Origin: Eonycteris spelaea
Lineage: Eukaryota; Chordata; Mammalia; Chiroptera; Pteropodidae
Length of the DNA: 64,000 bases
Assembly (NCBI GenBank): GCA_003508835.1
Contig: PUFA01000003.1
Location: forward strand, 9,649,501 to 9,713,500
Direction: 5' to 3'
Part shown: piece by piece, positions 1-12,600 of the stretch
Layout: each line of letters begins with the position of its first letter
Position numbering within the stretch: position 1 is the first letter of the stretch
Program-made: the position numbers and the translations under genes
The notes under the pieces: generated by a model
Told to the model about the DNA's origin: nothing
Database searches by the model: none
Seen by the model: the letters and a program-made list of their open reading frames with translations, nothing else

Positions 1-469
1 AAATGAGAAAATTACATTAATACTTAACTATCCCTGTACTAAGTTGGACAGATGGCCAGCAGGTGCATTTCAAAACAATTCCCAGAGGTGGAAGGATAAG
101 TAGTATGGGACAGCCCCTCGAGTGCAGCTTTTTCACTCCCTTTTCTGAATCCAGAAAAGCCTTGCTTATTCTCAGTCATGGACTCAACCGGTGGTATAAA
201 CTGACAGTGTTCAGATCATCCTGTGCCTGCTAAGAACCTTTACAGCCTTGTTGGGTCTTCACAGGCATATTTCCTGGAGGAAAAGGAGGAAAGAATAACA
301 TTGTTCCAGTGTCAAAAAGAGTTAAATAGAAGTAACAGTCAAAGAATAACTTGCAGTGTGTGATCTTAGGGAAGCAGGTTTAAGACAAATTCCAAATCAC
401 CTAATATGGCAATTCCATTCTATATAATTAGTGTTGGATGCTTATAAAGTAGTAGTAATACCATTTAGT

Positions 470-602
470 CAGTATTATGTACCAGGCACTATATACATTA
501 TTACATTTAAGCAGTTGAACAAAGTAGTAGTATGCTCAGTTTACTGTGGGGAAACTTGGATTTTAGGAGATTAAATGATTTGTGCCAGAAATAGTTAATA
601 AC
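470..602 (-). repeat. MIR SINE fragment
   Basis: The + strand shows the reverse-complement MIR pattern. A degenerate 'accaggcactatatacatta' is followed by a diverged 'gggaaacttggattttagga' core. It is an old, fragmentary copy. Confidence 0.5.
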
Positions 603-914
603 TGACCCAAGTAAAATTTGTCAGTGATAAAACATGTAATCTTGATCAGTGTGCTCTGCCGTCACTTTTATGGTTAGTTCTTCATTGATCTTGTCTGAAT
701 GAGAGTACACAGGGGAGGAATTATGTAATATTGCTAAACACTGCCTGGCAGGTAGCCAGACATCTTAAGAAATACAGACTTGTCATTGGTAAATGAAGGT
801 GATAGGCTAAATTTAGTGAGTGAAAAAGAATGCTTTAAAAATTATAGCTTAAAGGCACATGAAGAGGATTAGATTGTAGTGCATATCCACCTCGATTTGG
901 AATTAAGCTTCTTC

Positions 915-1018
915 ATGTTCTAAGCCTGTTTTCTCATCTGTAAAATGAGATATAATACATCTTAGTGTTTTTGTAAGGATAAAGTGAGATAATACATATA
1001 AAACTCTTAATGCCATTT
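915..1018 (+). repeat. MIR SINE fragment
   Basis: The MIR core 'tctcatctgtaaaatgagat' is followed by the expected downstream 'gtaaggataaagtgagataa'. Only the 3' half of the element is present. Confidence 0.7.
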
Positions 1019-1499
1019 CAGGCTGTAAGAGAGTTAGGATAAGTAGAGAGGACTTTAACAATTGAAAAATAATAGAAATTAATTATCAAAAGACTTCTAT
1101 TGTTCTGTATTCCTGAATTGTTAGGTATTTGTATGGATTGATTCTTTGGTAAGCCAGTCTTGGTGAGATGAACACTATCTTAAGCAAATTTAATAATCTC
1201 TGTTTTCTGAAACACCTCTGACTCAGGCAGGCACTCAAGCTAATTCTCAGGCCATACAGTGAATTTCATGCATTAGAGTTTATTCAGTAATCCTTTTATT
1301 CACATATAACAATAGTCCTCATTATATAGGCCATCTTTTAGTATTGTACATAGGGACATAAATGAAACCACTTGTGTTTTCGCTCATTGTTTAAAAACTA
1401 GGGATTTTCAAGCAACTCCAACTCCACTCCAGTATATAACTCACTCCCATTAATAGCATCATTCACTATGGTAGTGATGGTGCAGTTTGAAAAACCTGC

Positions 1500-2155
1500 C
1501 CAGTGTCATTTACGTGTATGCATGTACCACGTTTATTTCTCCTTTCAATGGACATTTTGGGTCGTTTCCATTTTAGGCCGTAAATTTGCATACAAGTGTT
1601 TGTGTGGATAAATGTTTTCATTTTTTTTTCGTAGATTCCTAATTGCTGGGTCATAGGGTAACTATGTAAGAATTTGCCAAACCTCTTTCCAAAGTGTGAC
1701 TGTACCGTTTATATTTCCACCAGCAATGCATGAGGGTTCTAGTTTCTGTACATCTTCACCAACACTTGTTTTTACTGTCTTTTTTATTATAGCCATTCTG
1801 CTGGTTGTGAAGTAGTATCCCGTGATTTTAATTTGTAGTTCCCTACTGTCTAAATGATCTTTCATGTATTTATTATATTCTTATATCTTAAAGAAATTTT
1901 TTTTAAAAACTTTTGTCCATTTTTATTTGGATTATTTGCCTTCTTGTTAATGAGTTGTAATAGTTCTTTATATATTCTGGATACAAATCTTTGATCAGAG
2001 CTATGATTTCCAAATATTTTCTCCTAGTTTATGGCTTGGCTTTTTATTTCCTTAATGCTACCTTTTGAAGCACAAAAATTTTTAAATTTTGATAAAGTCA
2101 GATTTATCAGTTGTTTCTTTTATGAATTCAGCTTTTAGTGTCATATCAAACTTAA
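1500..2155 (-). mobile_element. L1 LINE 3' fragment, antisense
   Basis: The + strand reads as the reverse complement of the end of an old L1. Landmarks are 'gctgggtcatagggtaacta', 'ccaccagcaatgcatgaggg', and the motif around 1,970 for ORF2 C-terminal sequence ('ctggatacaaatctttgatc'). It is 5'-truncated and riddled with stops. Confidence 0.85.
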
Positions 2156-2689
2156 TGGTACAAGACTAAAAGCTTTTCCCCGGAGATGGGAAACAAAGAA
2201 AGAATTCTGCTGTCTACTTCTATCCAACATTATACTTGAAGGTAGTCCAAAACCTGGAAATACACACTGAAGGAGAGCCCTAAGAGAAGCGCTCTCTTCT
2301 GGTCTGAGGAATAAGAAAGGGGTCCCTTGATGGTTAGGGAGTGGAGAAAACCCTCTGTTTTTTCTTCTTTTCCCTCATTTCACCCCCTCTTCCCCCCCCC
2401 CCCACACACACCTACCTCTATTATTTCAGTCTCAGGCAATGTTGCTAAGGCTGCACAGCCAAGAGAGCAGGAGCCAGGTAAGCTATTAAAACTCTGAGGG
2501 AGGAGGCTTCTCTCTGACCAGAGGATCTCTGGTCTCCAGAGCATGTAGGAGTTCCATTGTTTTTCTTTTCTTTTCTTTGCTTGGCCAAGAACACAGACAC
2601 AATCACAGTAAGGTGTGTAGCAGAGAAAGGAAACTATAAAGCCTCAGCTTTCTAGCTATGTTGGAACACTCAGCATAAATGATGTTAGT

Positions 2690-3700
2690 TCCCCACAGTA
2701 GATGTATAGATTTAATGCACCATTCAGAATCCCAGCAAGGGATTTAAAATTTAAATGGAAAGATAAAGGAAATAGGATAGCTAAAATAATTTTGAAAAAG
2801 AATACTGGTTGGAGGAAATACATTACTGAATTTAAAGCCTTACTATATAAGACAGTGTGGTATTGGCAAAGAGACATATATAAATTGTGTAGAACAGAAC
2901 AGAAAGTTCAGAAATAGATCCACACAAATATGGCAATTTGGTTTTTGACAAGGGTACAGAAGCCATTCAATAAAGATTATCTTTTTCAACAAATGGTGTT
3001 GGAACGATTAGACATCCATATGCAAAAGCATTAAACCTAAATCTCATGCGTTATATGAAAACTAACTCAAACTGGATATAGATCTAAATCTAATACCTAA
3101 AAATTTATAACTCTTAAGGAAAATATTCAGGACCTGGCTACATTATGCAGAGAGTATTTAGACATGACACCAAAAGCATGATTTAATTTTTTTAAATGAT
3201 AAATTGAACATCAAATTTTAAAACTTTCACTCTCCTAAAAACACGGTTAGGAGAAAGAAATGAAAAGCTACAGACTGGGAGAAAATATTTGCAAACCATA
3301 CTTTCAATAAAGGACATATATCTAGAATATATAAAGAACTTTCAAAACAAACAACCCAATTAAAAAAATGAATACAATAAAATGTTTAAAAACTTGACAC
3401 TTCATCTAAGATGCCAAATGGATGGCAAATGAGCACATGAAAAGACATTAGCCTTTGGGGAAATGCTAATTGAAATGCCAATGAAAACCATGAGACACTA
3501 CTTTATGCCTATTTAAATGGCTAAAAATAATTATAGTATCATTGCTGACAAAGATGCAGGGCAGCTGGAACTCTTGTCCAATCCCAGTGGGCACACAGGA
3601 AGCCTCTGGGGTGTGGTAACGGTCTTTTTCTTCATCTGAGTGCTGACTCCTTAATGCATTCACTTTGTGGAAAATCATACATCTATATACTTAGGATTTG
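2690..3700 (+). mobile_element. L1 LINE fragment (ORF2 C-terminal part and 3' region)
   Basis: Sense-strand L1 landmarks include 'agacagtgtggtattggcaa', 'tcaacaaatggtgttggaac' and 'actgggagaaaatatttgca'. The reading frame is broken many times, so this is a dead, old copy. It lies in the opposite orientation to the L1 fragment at 1,500-2,155. Confidence 0.85.
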
Positions 3701-5844
3701 TCAGCTCTTCTGTGTGTATATTTCAGTAAAAAGACTCTTCCCTCTTTCCCTAATGACAAACCTGTATGTAACTTTTTTAAAAAAAGTAGTACAACCTCGC
3801 ACTGCTTGATCTTCATTCCTGAGGATGAAAGACTCAGTTGGAGTTGAGGGTGGAAGAAAGCTGCTTCATAACACTGCTTGTGGCCTTCCGCTCATCCTCA
3901 GCTCTGGATCTCCCACCCTCAGAGGGGCCGCCTACTCTCACCTCCACAAAAACAGGCAGTCCCTCCCTGGGAAAAGCTTGGCTAGACCGCTGGAAGGTTC
4001 TTTGATTTTTCTCAAGTGCTTTGTGGCTTTCCCAAGTGTGTTATGTTTATCTGTTCTGAGATCGGTCATGATGATTTTCTCCATATTTTCTCTATTTTCT
4101 ATTTTGCTTTAAGAAAATGTTTGTGAATTTGTTGTATTCTCTGAATGATTAAATTTAACTGTTTGATTTAGGAAATTTTCTTTATTAGAATCCCAATATT
4201 TACTTTGCTTTTTGGTTCTTCCATCCTATTGCAAATGATTTCCATTTTAGTCTTCCTTATTTCTAGTGTTCTTATAGTCTTACTTCCTTTCATACAACTT
4301 CAGAATTTAATTCTTTACTATATCATCCAAGAAATAAATCTGGCTTATCATTTCTTTCTGCAGAAACTGCCATCTCAGATTTTCTGTTTTCTTCCTGTCC
4401 ACATCCTGGCTAACATTCACATGGCTAACAATACTCTTTATACACTATGTACTTTGCCTAATCATCTTCTGTGTCTCACTTAATTTTGTTCTTTTAGCCG
4501 TTCTGGTAAGCTGGCAGCTCTGTAATCACCTTGACTATTTCCTGCTTCCCAATTCTATAATAATAAAAGGGATTAATTTGGGAAAAGAGATACTATGTGA
4601 TTTAATACGATTAAGTTAAATAATCTTAGAAACTTTTTTTCTTAACCTCCTTTACCTGTACCCAGGCCATTCTTGACTTCAAAAGTCATGTTCGAGTAGT
4701 CTATGTGAGTCAGGCATTCAGGAGACATCTTCCCATAAAAACATGAGTGTCTTGGCTTGCTCACCTATGATGTATTTGAAGGTAGTAATAATGGTATATA
4801 ATATATATAATCTAGCCACCATTTATGACAGAACAGAGTTTTGATGGGAAACTGTTTTTAGAAGTACTTGGAATGCTAAGGACACATTATGCCATAGCCT
4901 ATGCAATTAGTCTCTTGGGCCTCACCTCTGTAGCCCAGATTTAGAGACAAGGAGGTGTAGACAAAGTGGCAAGCTGTAAGGTAGCCTCTAGTGGATCTTT
5001 GAGTGAATGTAGGGGGAGAGGAGAGTTAACCGTGACATGGAAATGAGCCATAGGTCTTTTGGGTCAGTGGATAGATAGTGCGGTTACTGGTAATAGGATT
5101 TGGAGACCACACAGGAAAAGAGTGTTCTTGGGAATGGTAAAGAGGATGGGAGGGCTCAAATGGGATTTAATGAAGATACCAGTGGAAGCTTTGTTTCCCT
5201 TTTTCTCGTTGGAGAAAGGAGGGACCAGTCCTGATGGGGCCCCTATAGTGAACTCTCCTTCCCATTTCTCCTTCATTCAGTTCCTTGACCTTGTCACCTT
5301 TTTTCCTCTCCATTTCCTAAATCATTATTCCAACTGCCAACCAGCAGCCTTAGGTAGTGCTTTCAGTAAGTAGGGTTGTGTGTGGCAGCTTCTGAAGAGG
5401 GGATTTGTTAATATTTTTCTCATTCTTCCTTCTTCCTTCTTCACTTCTATTGACAGGTAATAACAGATGAGAGGGAGAGACCACAAGGTTTGTGGAGCTT
5501 GCTAGAGAGCAGGAAAAAAACATGGAAGAAAAGGCTGGAGCAACATTTACGATTTGGGGATACCTAAGAATGCACTCCTTATGAGTGCTTATGTTCAAGA
5601 ACACCCTTGATATCTGGTTATTTAATGCTGTTATTGTTCTCTTATAGTTTCTAGTAGTTCCATCTAGCTAACAAGATTGAAAGAAGAGACCATATGCCTA
5701 ACAAAGTGGTAGAAACATACAGTTAATACGTTGATTTTGTGTCCATATTATTTTGGGTCTGTTTGGTCTTTCAGATGATTGCATTTCTAGACATTGTTTT
5801 TACTAAACAAGATACATATTGATATTTCAGTGTGGAGGCGGCGG

Positions 5845-6040
5845 CATCAAAAGCTCGGTCAGTAGAGCATGGACTCTGGAGTCCTTAGTCAAGCACTGCC
5901 ATTCCCTGGCTGTGTCTGTCCTGGCTTCCATCTGTGAAATGTGGCTACAAGTACCTCACAGAATTATTAGGAAGCCTAAGTGCCTAGTACACATAAGATA
6001 TCCAGTAAATATCCGGTTATCCTCCTTCGTGAAAGTTATA
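5845..6040 (+). repeat. MIR SINE
   Basis: The MIR start 'gagcatggactctggagtcc' is followed by 'ccatctgtgaaatgtggcta' and 'cctcacagaattattaggaa'. It is a nearly full-length but diverged copy, about 400 bp before the first GALNT1 exon in the window. Confidence 0.75.
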
Positions 6041-6433
6041 TTTTTGTTTAGCTTATAAAATTGTGTAGATTTTAGTGGTTCTGATTTTTTTTGTCCAATT
6101 GGATTCTTGAGGAAAATTCAGTTTGGAATTGATGATATAGCCTTAGTTCATTCTCTGTTAAAATGGATCAACAGAAAACATTCATCAAGAAGAGGTGCCT
6201 AATTTTAAAAAATATAACTGACATCTTTAAAATAATTTTAATCTAAACATATAACTTTCAGTAGGTACTATTTATTAAGCATGCAGTGTTAACCAAAACT
6301 TAAATGAATAAAAAGTAACTAAGAGTTCTACCACTAGAGAAAACTGTTTTTATTGTTCTGTCATCCTTCTAGGCTGGATTCATTCATTACGCTATCTTAC
6401 CACTTTTTATAAAGACATTTGTTTTGTCTCTAG

Positions 6434-6601
6434 GTGTAAAACAAAGGTGTATCCAGATAGTCTTCCTACAACAAGTGTGGTGATTGTTTTTCCACAATGA
6501 GGCTTGGAGCACACTTCTGCGAACTGTTCATAGTGTCATTAATCGCTCACCAAGACACTTGCTAGAAGAAATTGTTCTAGTAGATGATGCCAGTGAAAGA
6601 G
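6434..6601 (+). CDS. GALNT1: GALNT1 exon, residues 105/106-160 (with +1 frameshift)
   Basis: The acceptor is 'ctctag' and the donor is 'gtaaat'. The exon starts on the last base of a split codon, then encodes Cys106 onward, including the N-terminal strand of the GT-A fold ([14 protein letters not shown] region) and the [10 protein letters not shown] end. Its length is 168 bases, where the codon count of the family predicts 167. The extra base lies in a run of five T at 6,487-6,491, just before the codons for His-Asn-Glu. Read literally, the frame would hit TGA at 6,498-6,500. The downstream half is perfectly conserved in the shifted frame. Confidence 0.93.
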
Positions 6602-9600
6602 GTAAATTTTAAATTTTAAATGCCAATAATATGCAAACCTTGTGTCATTAATGTTAAAAAAAAAACTAGTTGCTATCATTTTTAACACAGTAATTTTATA
6701 AACTTTTAATTTATTTTAAAAATATTTGTGGCATTTGAACTTATTCACATATGAAAAAAATTACACACCATGAAATTTAAAATATTTTAATTAGCATTTA
6801 ATTTGTGTCACATCTTAATCTTCTTTTAAAGAAATATTACATAATATAAACATTTATGGAGACAGTGGGAAAAAAACCACATAATTTTATTAGAATTTTC
6901 TCTGTAGGAAGCTGTATCCCTGAGTCAAAGGAGAAAGGTTGATCTTACATAGAGCCATGAATGGAGAAACTTAGTTCCTTATACAGTGGGAAGTATCTTT
7001 GGCAGCAGAATGAAGCCTCAGCTGGGCAAGCCTTCTTTCCTTCTCCAGATTCTTTTTAGGTTTTCCCATTTTACTCCATTTCTAAGTTCAGGAATGGTCT
7101 ATAGGTAGGTGGATAAAAGGATGAAGAAGGAACTTATGAAAAAGTGGTATATGACTCTGATCTCATAACAAATCTCTGTAGTGATTCTTGCCCCATAAGA
7201 ATCTCAGCGTTTTTCACAAGCTTAGAATCTCTCAACCTGTTTTATTAAGTACTCTTTTGGAGAGGTATATTAGTTAAAAGTACTTTGGCCCAATATTATT
7301 TATTCTGAATTTTTGGAGATTTCAACACCACTAAGTAATATACAAAAGGCTCCACTTAGTCCAGTAATTAAACCTGGTAAACTCAGAGATACACAGCATT
7401 TCCCAGGTTTTTCCCCCACAGCACATCTATGTAGGATCGTTGGTGTCACGTGTTCCCCCAATATTCCTGTGTTCATGTGAGAAAAATTTAGAGAGAATTA
7501 CGGAAAATGGTTCTTTCTTCCTCCTTGATCAGCCTTAAACTTTATGACCCATCATTTCAGCCTCTTTGCCAACATCTTCAACTTTCTCGCCTAATGCCTC
7601 ATGGCGTCTGCTAAGACAGTTTAGTCAAGTATCACAACTTCTCATTCTTGTGCCCACACTAAATATGTACATGTAACCATGATTAAATTTAATCTCTTCA
7701 TATCTTCATTATTGGGAATAATTTGCATATTAACAACCATTTAAATCTTATTTACTTTGCCAGATTGTAGAGGTACAAATAAGTTATAGACCTACCTTCT
7801 CAAGTACCTTATAGCTTACCTCCTTAATCTAATTAAGGAAACAGTTTGTAATTACACAAAATATTTAAATAATAGTATAATACATAATGCCTTAAATGTC
7901 AAAATTAATGAGAGTTATAAATTAAGAATACCACACTTAAATAATTACTGTTGAACAAAGAAGTATAAACCTCATGTAGATAATTATTTGGTAGGAGTTA
8001 ATTCTTTAGAAAATTAACTGACATTAATTTAAGCAGAGATCTATACACACATCCATACTCTAAGTGACTTGTGTTTGGTTTACTTGTTTGTTATTGCTAA
8101 ATTAAATATTCCTCAAGGAGAGAGATTTTTCTTCAGATAAATGAACTATTTTTCCACTTCCTCCTTTGCTTTCTCTATTTATTCTGCTGAATGTTTGAGA
8201 TGGCTGTGTGAAATAGATTTTTTGTAGGATGTGGCCTAATCAGAAAGACACATGTACCCATAACTGTAAAGTGACAGAGAAAGTCATATATACCAGTTAT
8301 CTTTTTCCTTCCTCAGGAGGGCCCTTCTTAATCAGACCAAACTGTATAAATCTGAAGAGGAAACATGCGGCAGACATCTGCTTTACTCTTCCACCTGGGG
8401 CTCTTGCTAAGCGGGGTCCTTGAGTGTTTACCCCATAGCCCTCACCAGTGGTCTGCTTCTTCTTTATCTTCCTTCCTAGAAAGCCTCAGGAGCCCAGGTC
8501 ACAATTTCTGATATTGGAACCACTAGGCATTTTGTTTTTGTGGTTATAATTGTAGTCTTGCTATCCAGATTGAGAATTACCTAATACAATTTTCTTTGGC
8601 TCTGTTGTTTAGGTGGGAACACATCTAAGGCACCAGCATTTATATATCACCTGAATTGATGAAATAAACTAACTGGTCTCCCCACATACACTTTCACACC
8701 ATCCTGTGCTTTATGCAAAGTGAGCTTTTAAATATGTAAATCTGATCATGTCACTCTTCTGATTAAAACCTTTCTGTAAGGCCTGCATGACCCAGCTTCT
8801 GCCTATCTCTAGTCATATCTTGAACTGTTCCCTGCCTACTCCATCCCCACAGTTCAGCTCAAATGTTTACTCAGAATCAACTTATGTTCAGAGAGGCCTT
8901 CCTTGACCTCCTAAGACCAGACAGATCATGTCCCTCTGACAGATTTCAGAACACTCTATCCTCTTCTCACCAAAGATTTTACTATTTGCCTGTTTAATGA
9001 GTGTCTCTTTCCCCCTCCCTGTAGCCCAACCCCTGTGAGACTTTATATTCTTGAGGGCTATTTGCTCACAATTATCTCAGTGTTCACACCGCCTTTTACT
9101 TAGTAAACAAACAGTCCAGAATTTATTTTGAATGAATGAATGAAAGAATGATCTACCAGTTAACCTTTGTTTTTACTTCTTGTCTGTGCAAGCTTCCTAA
9201 TTAGATTGTGTAGCATGCATAGTCTGCTCATGGCCTCAGGATACTTGATTTCACAGTTAACCTGCTGAGTTATCAGTAGCTCCATTAAAAAAAGTATGAA
9301 GTAGGTGCTATAATTATCCCTATTTTATTGATGAGGAAAATGAGGCTTAGCATAAACCACGGGCTTGACCTCTTAACTGGTATGCACATCACGTCTGTCC
9401 TAAGTTTATGGTTATAGGGTCTCCAGTGAAGACAAGAGTCTGGATGAATCCCTAATTCATGTCAGAAGTAACATAATCATCATCTCAGAAGGTTATCTTA
9501 AGATTTAGAACTGATAGAATGTTCCTAATCTGAGATAACTTATTTTTCTTATACACAAAAGGAAATAGAGGTTCTTATTTAGTAGGGATTAGGAATCAGG

Positions 9601-12600
9601 TTTATTAGATTTTAAATTTAGTGCTTTTTTACTACTCTTTAGAGTTCTGGCTAAGACTTCTTAGATGTTGCTGTGAGGAGTAAAATTTCCTTGACACACA
9701 CATTCTCTGACAACTTCACACTCCCCGATGGAGAGATGCCTAGAGATCCATTTATTAATAGCTATAAAGATATTCTAATAAATAAGGTTCTCTTAATTTT
9801 AGATCACATAGTAGCTTCCAATCATAGTCACCACCATCACTACTTGATTCATTTTTATAAAATGAGGCATCAGTAGATAGTTACTATACCCCCACTTAGC
9901 CCTGAGACCATAATTCTGTATCAACTCTTAGGAAGATGCCTATTTCTTAGCCTTGTTGGATGAAAGCCACAGATGTCAAACTAAGATGTCAAGAAAACTT
10001 GTGGAATAATACTAATGTTTTAGAACTATCAGACCAAAGAGTCATGCATTTTTCACTTTCTTTATAGACAGGACAGAGTATTATAACTTTCAAAGATGTG
10101 AGATTCAGGAATTAGATTGCTTTGATTCTTAAGGACTTTAAGCTGTCTTAATATTTTTGAGGAAAACTTACTGATACGTTGTTTATGACACACCCAACCT
10201 TGGCTGGTCTAAAGTACTAGAATATATCTCACACCCTACCACATGACATTCTCTCAAACTCTGGACATAAAATATTTATATGTGTGTCAGATCAGGTGAA
10301 TCCACAGTCCTAAATTGTTCTCTGTAGTTCCCTTCTAGAATTTTATATGGATGACAAGAGATGGGCTTTCAAGTCACGCAGACCTGAGTTTGAATCTTAG
10401 ATTCAATGCCTTAACGAGCTGTGTCACCTTGATCAGTTCATTTAATATTCTGAGTCTTAGATATTCATGTCTAAAATATGTGTAATAACTTTGTGTAATT
10501 TTGAGATTAAACTTGTAAAGGGCCTGCCATTGTGCTAAACAGACTCAAAGTGGTAGCTACTACCGCAGAATGTTGCTTTCTCTCAATTGGCACTTCCTTT
10601 TTACTCAGAATCAAATTATATCTTTCTGACCCTAAGATTTGGTTCATAAAAATCACAGTGGTGATCAGGTAGTTGTATTCCAGGTATTTTTTAGATACTC
10701 ATTTTAGCCCAAATATATTAGGAAATATATTAGCAGCAATAGAAGTGATGGGTGTTCTATTATAGTGAGACACAAAGGCCTTTCTCTTTCACAGTTTCCA
10801 TATCCTTGATTATTTCAGGATCAGTCATTCTGGGCTTACCAGACAAGAACCATTTCACTTCTATTTGTCTTTTCCTCTCCACTATATAGGAAGTCCTTTG
10901 GATCCTCACTTAGTACTTAAAGAGCTCAGCCCCTCAATACATAAATCTGGCTTTCCATGTGACCATCCCATTATTAGAGCCTTATGGGACAAAGCTAGTC
11001 ATAGGAGTTACGGTATTTTTCCATCTCAGGTTTTCCCTAGAGAGAGTATCTTCATACCTATTGTATGGGGACTAGTTGGAAAGACATTTGGCCATACACC
11101 CATTAATAGCTTCTCTGGCATAAATACCATGAAATAATCTAATTTTAAAAATTCTTTCTGTTTGAGGAAGCAAGAGCCTTTTTTGCTTTTTAAAGTCAAT
11201 TATATACTTAAGAGGCAAGACATCTCGACTTGTGGGCATAACCTGTACCTGCACGGCTTCAGGATAATTATTGATGTCATACAACCATTTCCTTTCCCTT
11301 TTCCCTCTCCCCTTCCCCCTTTTCCTCTTCAATTGCCCTTCCTATGAAAACCATTTTTTACTTAGGCCTACTTGTCTGTTAAGGATCTCTATTTGGTCTT
11401 CTGAGCTTGACCTCACTTCCTACCTTCTGATTAAAGAACTACATAGTCAAAGACTGTAATAATAAGACAATTAGTTCTACCTTGAAGAAATCCCAGTTTT
11501 CTGAACTCTAACAGCTATTGCATATTCTGTTCTTTTCTCTGTTGTAGTCTGGATTGAATGCTCTTGAACATCATTCTTTTCTGTCTCTGATCCTTAAACA
11601 TGATTAGAAAAAGAATTGGACCTGACAAAAAAGAGTTGCTTAGAGAAATATAGTAAACGTGCCCGTCTTTGATTTAGCCTGAACCAAAGGCTCCTCCTGA
11701 TAAGGTAGAGGCAGCCTTGTACTTTCTCTAAGGAAATGAAAAGGCTTCCTGTAGTGAATGGTTTGTGAGGGAGCCCCACGGAAAGTGATCAGTAAATGTG
11801 TTGAATGACTATTGCACATCAAAATTTCTTTACATCTGAATAGTGCCAGGTCACAGTTTTTTTTTGTTATTTTTGTTCTGTTAATTTTTCAGACTTTTTG
11901 AAAAGACCTCTAGAGAGTTACGTGAAAAAATTGAAAGTACCAGTTCATGTAATTCGAATGGAACAACGTTCTGGATTGATCAGAGCTAGGTTGAAAGGAG
12001 CTGCTGTATCTAAAGGCCAGGTGATCACCTTCTTAGATGCTCACTGTGAGTGTACAGTGGGATGGCTTGGAACCTCTCTTAGCCAGGATCAAGCATGACA
12101 GGTAATTTTCTGGAGTCCGTAAGTTTGTTTTCAGTGCATGTGTCCTAAACTCTATGTTAAGTTACAAATTCTATGTTTTTAAATAAATACAAATATAATT
12201 TCTTCTGAAATTCCTTTTACATACCACAAAAAGCACTCTTAAATATGAAGATGACCTTCTAAAGTCTGGAAGGAATGTTTGCAAACTGTCTTGTTAATGA
12301 AGATAGATTAGGAGGTATGTTGTTAAGATGTATAATTATATATGCATGCACACATGCACACACGCACACACACTCTGCTCAGTAAACAAGGAGAACAGAT
12401 GGACAATGAACTCAGGGAAGGTAGGATAAAACCCTTTTACTTGTCTCTACTCTCTAAAGTTAACACTAGGGCAGGCAGGTCATCTCATCTCTGTCTACAT
12501 CCTTACTGGAACTGTAGCACATCAAGAAGTGGAAGCGGGTGGGGAGATACATGTTACATCCTGAAATGCTTAACTGTATATTGAAAAGCACTATAATTTT

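Larger units (their letters stand above)
1..6433 (+). other. GALNT1: Partial GALNT1 intron upstream of the first exon seen
   Basis: This is the downstream part of the intron before the exon at 6,434. I looked for the preceding coding exon (human residues just before Cys106) and did not find it, so the 5' exons lie outside the window. Repeats within it are listed separately. The stretches 1-469, 2,160-2,690 and 3,705-5,840 hold nothing I recognise beyond a C-run with CA repeats at about 2,393-2,410. The short ORFs here have no recognisable domains. Confidence 0.75.
6602..11892 (+). other. GALNT1: GALNT1 intron
   Basis: It contains an L2 fragment (about 8,735-9,150), a MIR (9,285-9,400) and a MIR (10,355-10,555). 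A CT-rich tract at about 11,286-11,345 is low-complexity sequence. I recognise nothing in 6,602-8,730 or 10,560-11,280. Confidence 0.8.

Noticed and set aside
1..6433. An upstream GALNT1 coding exon (residues before 105)
   Set aside because: No segment encodes the expected residues between good splice sites. The region is intron with repeats.
12341..12373. CA-rich tract near a GALNT1 exon as a splicing regulator
   Set aside because: It is about 240 bp from the exon with ordinary microsatellite structure, and nothing in the sequence ties it to splicing.
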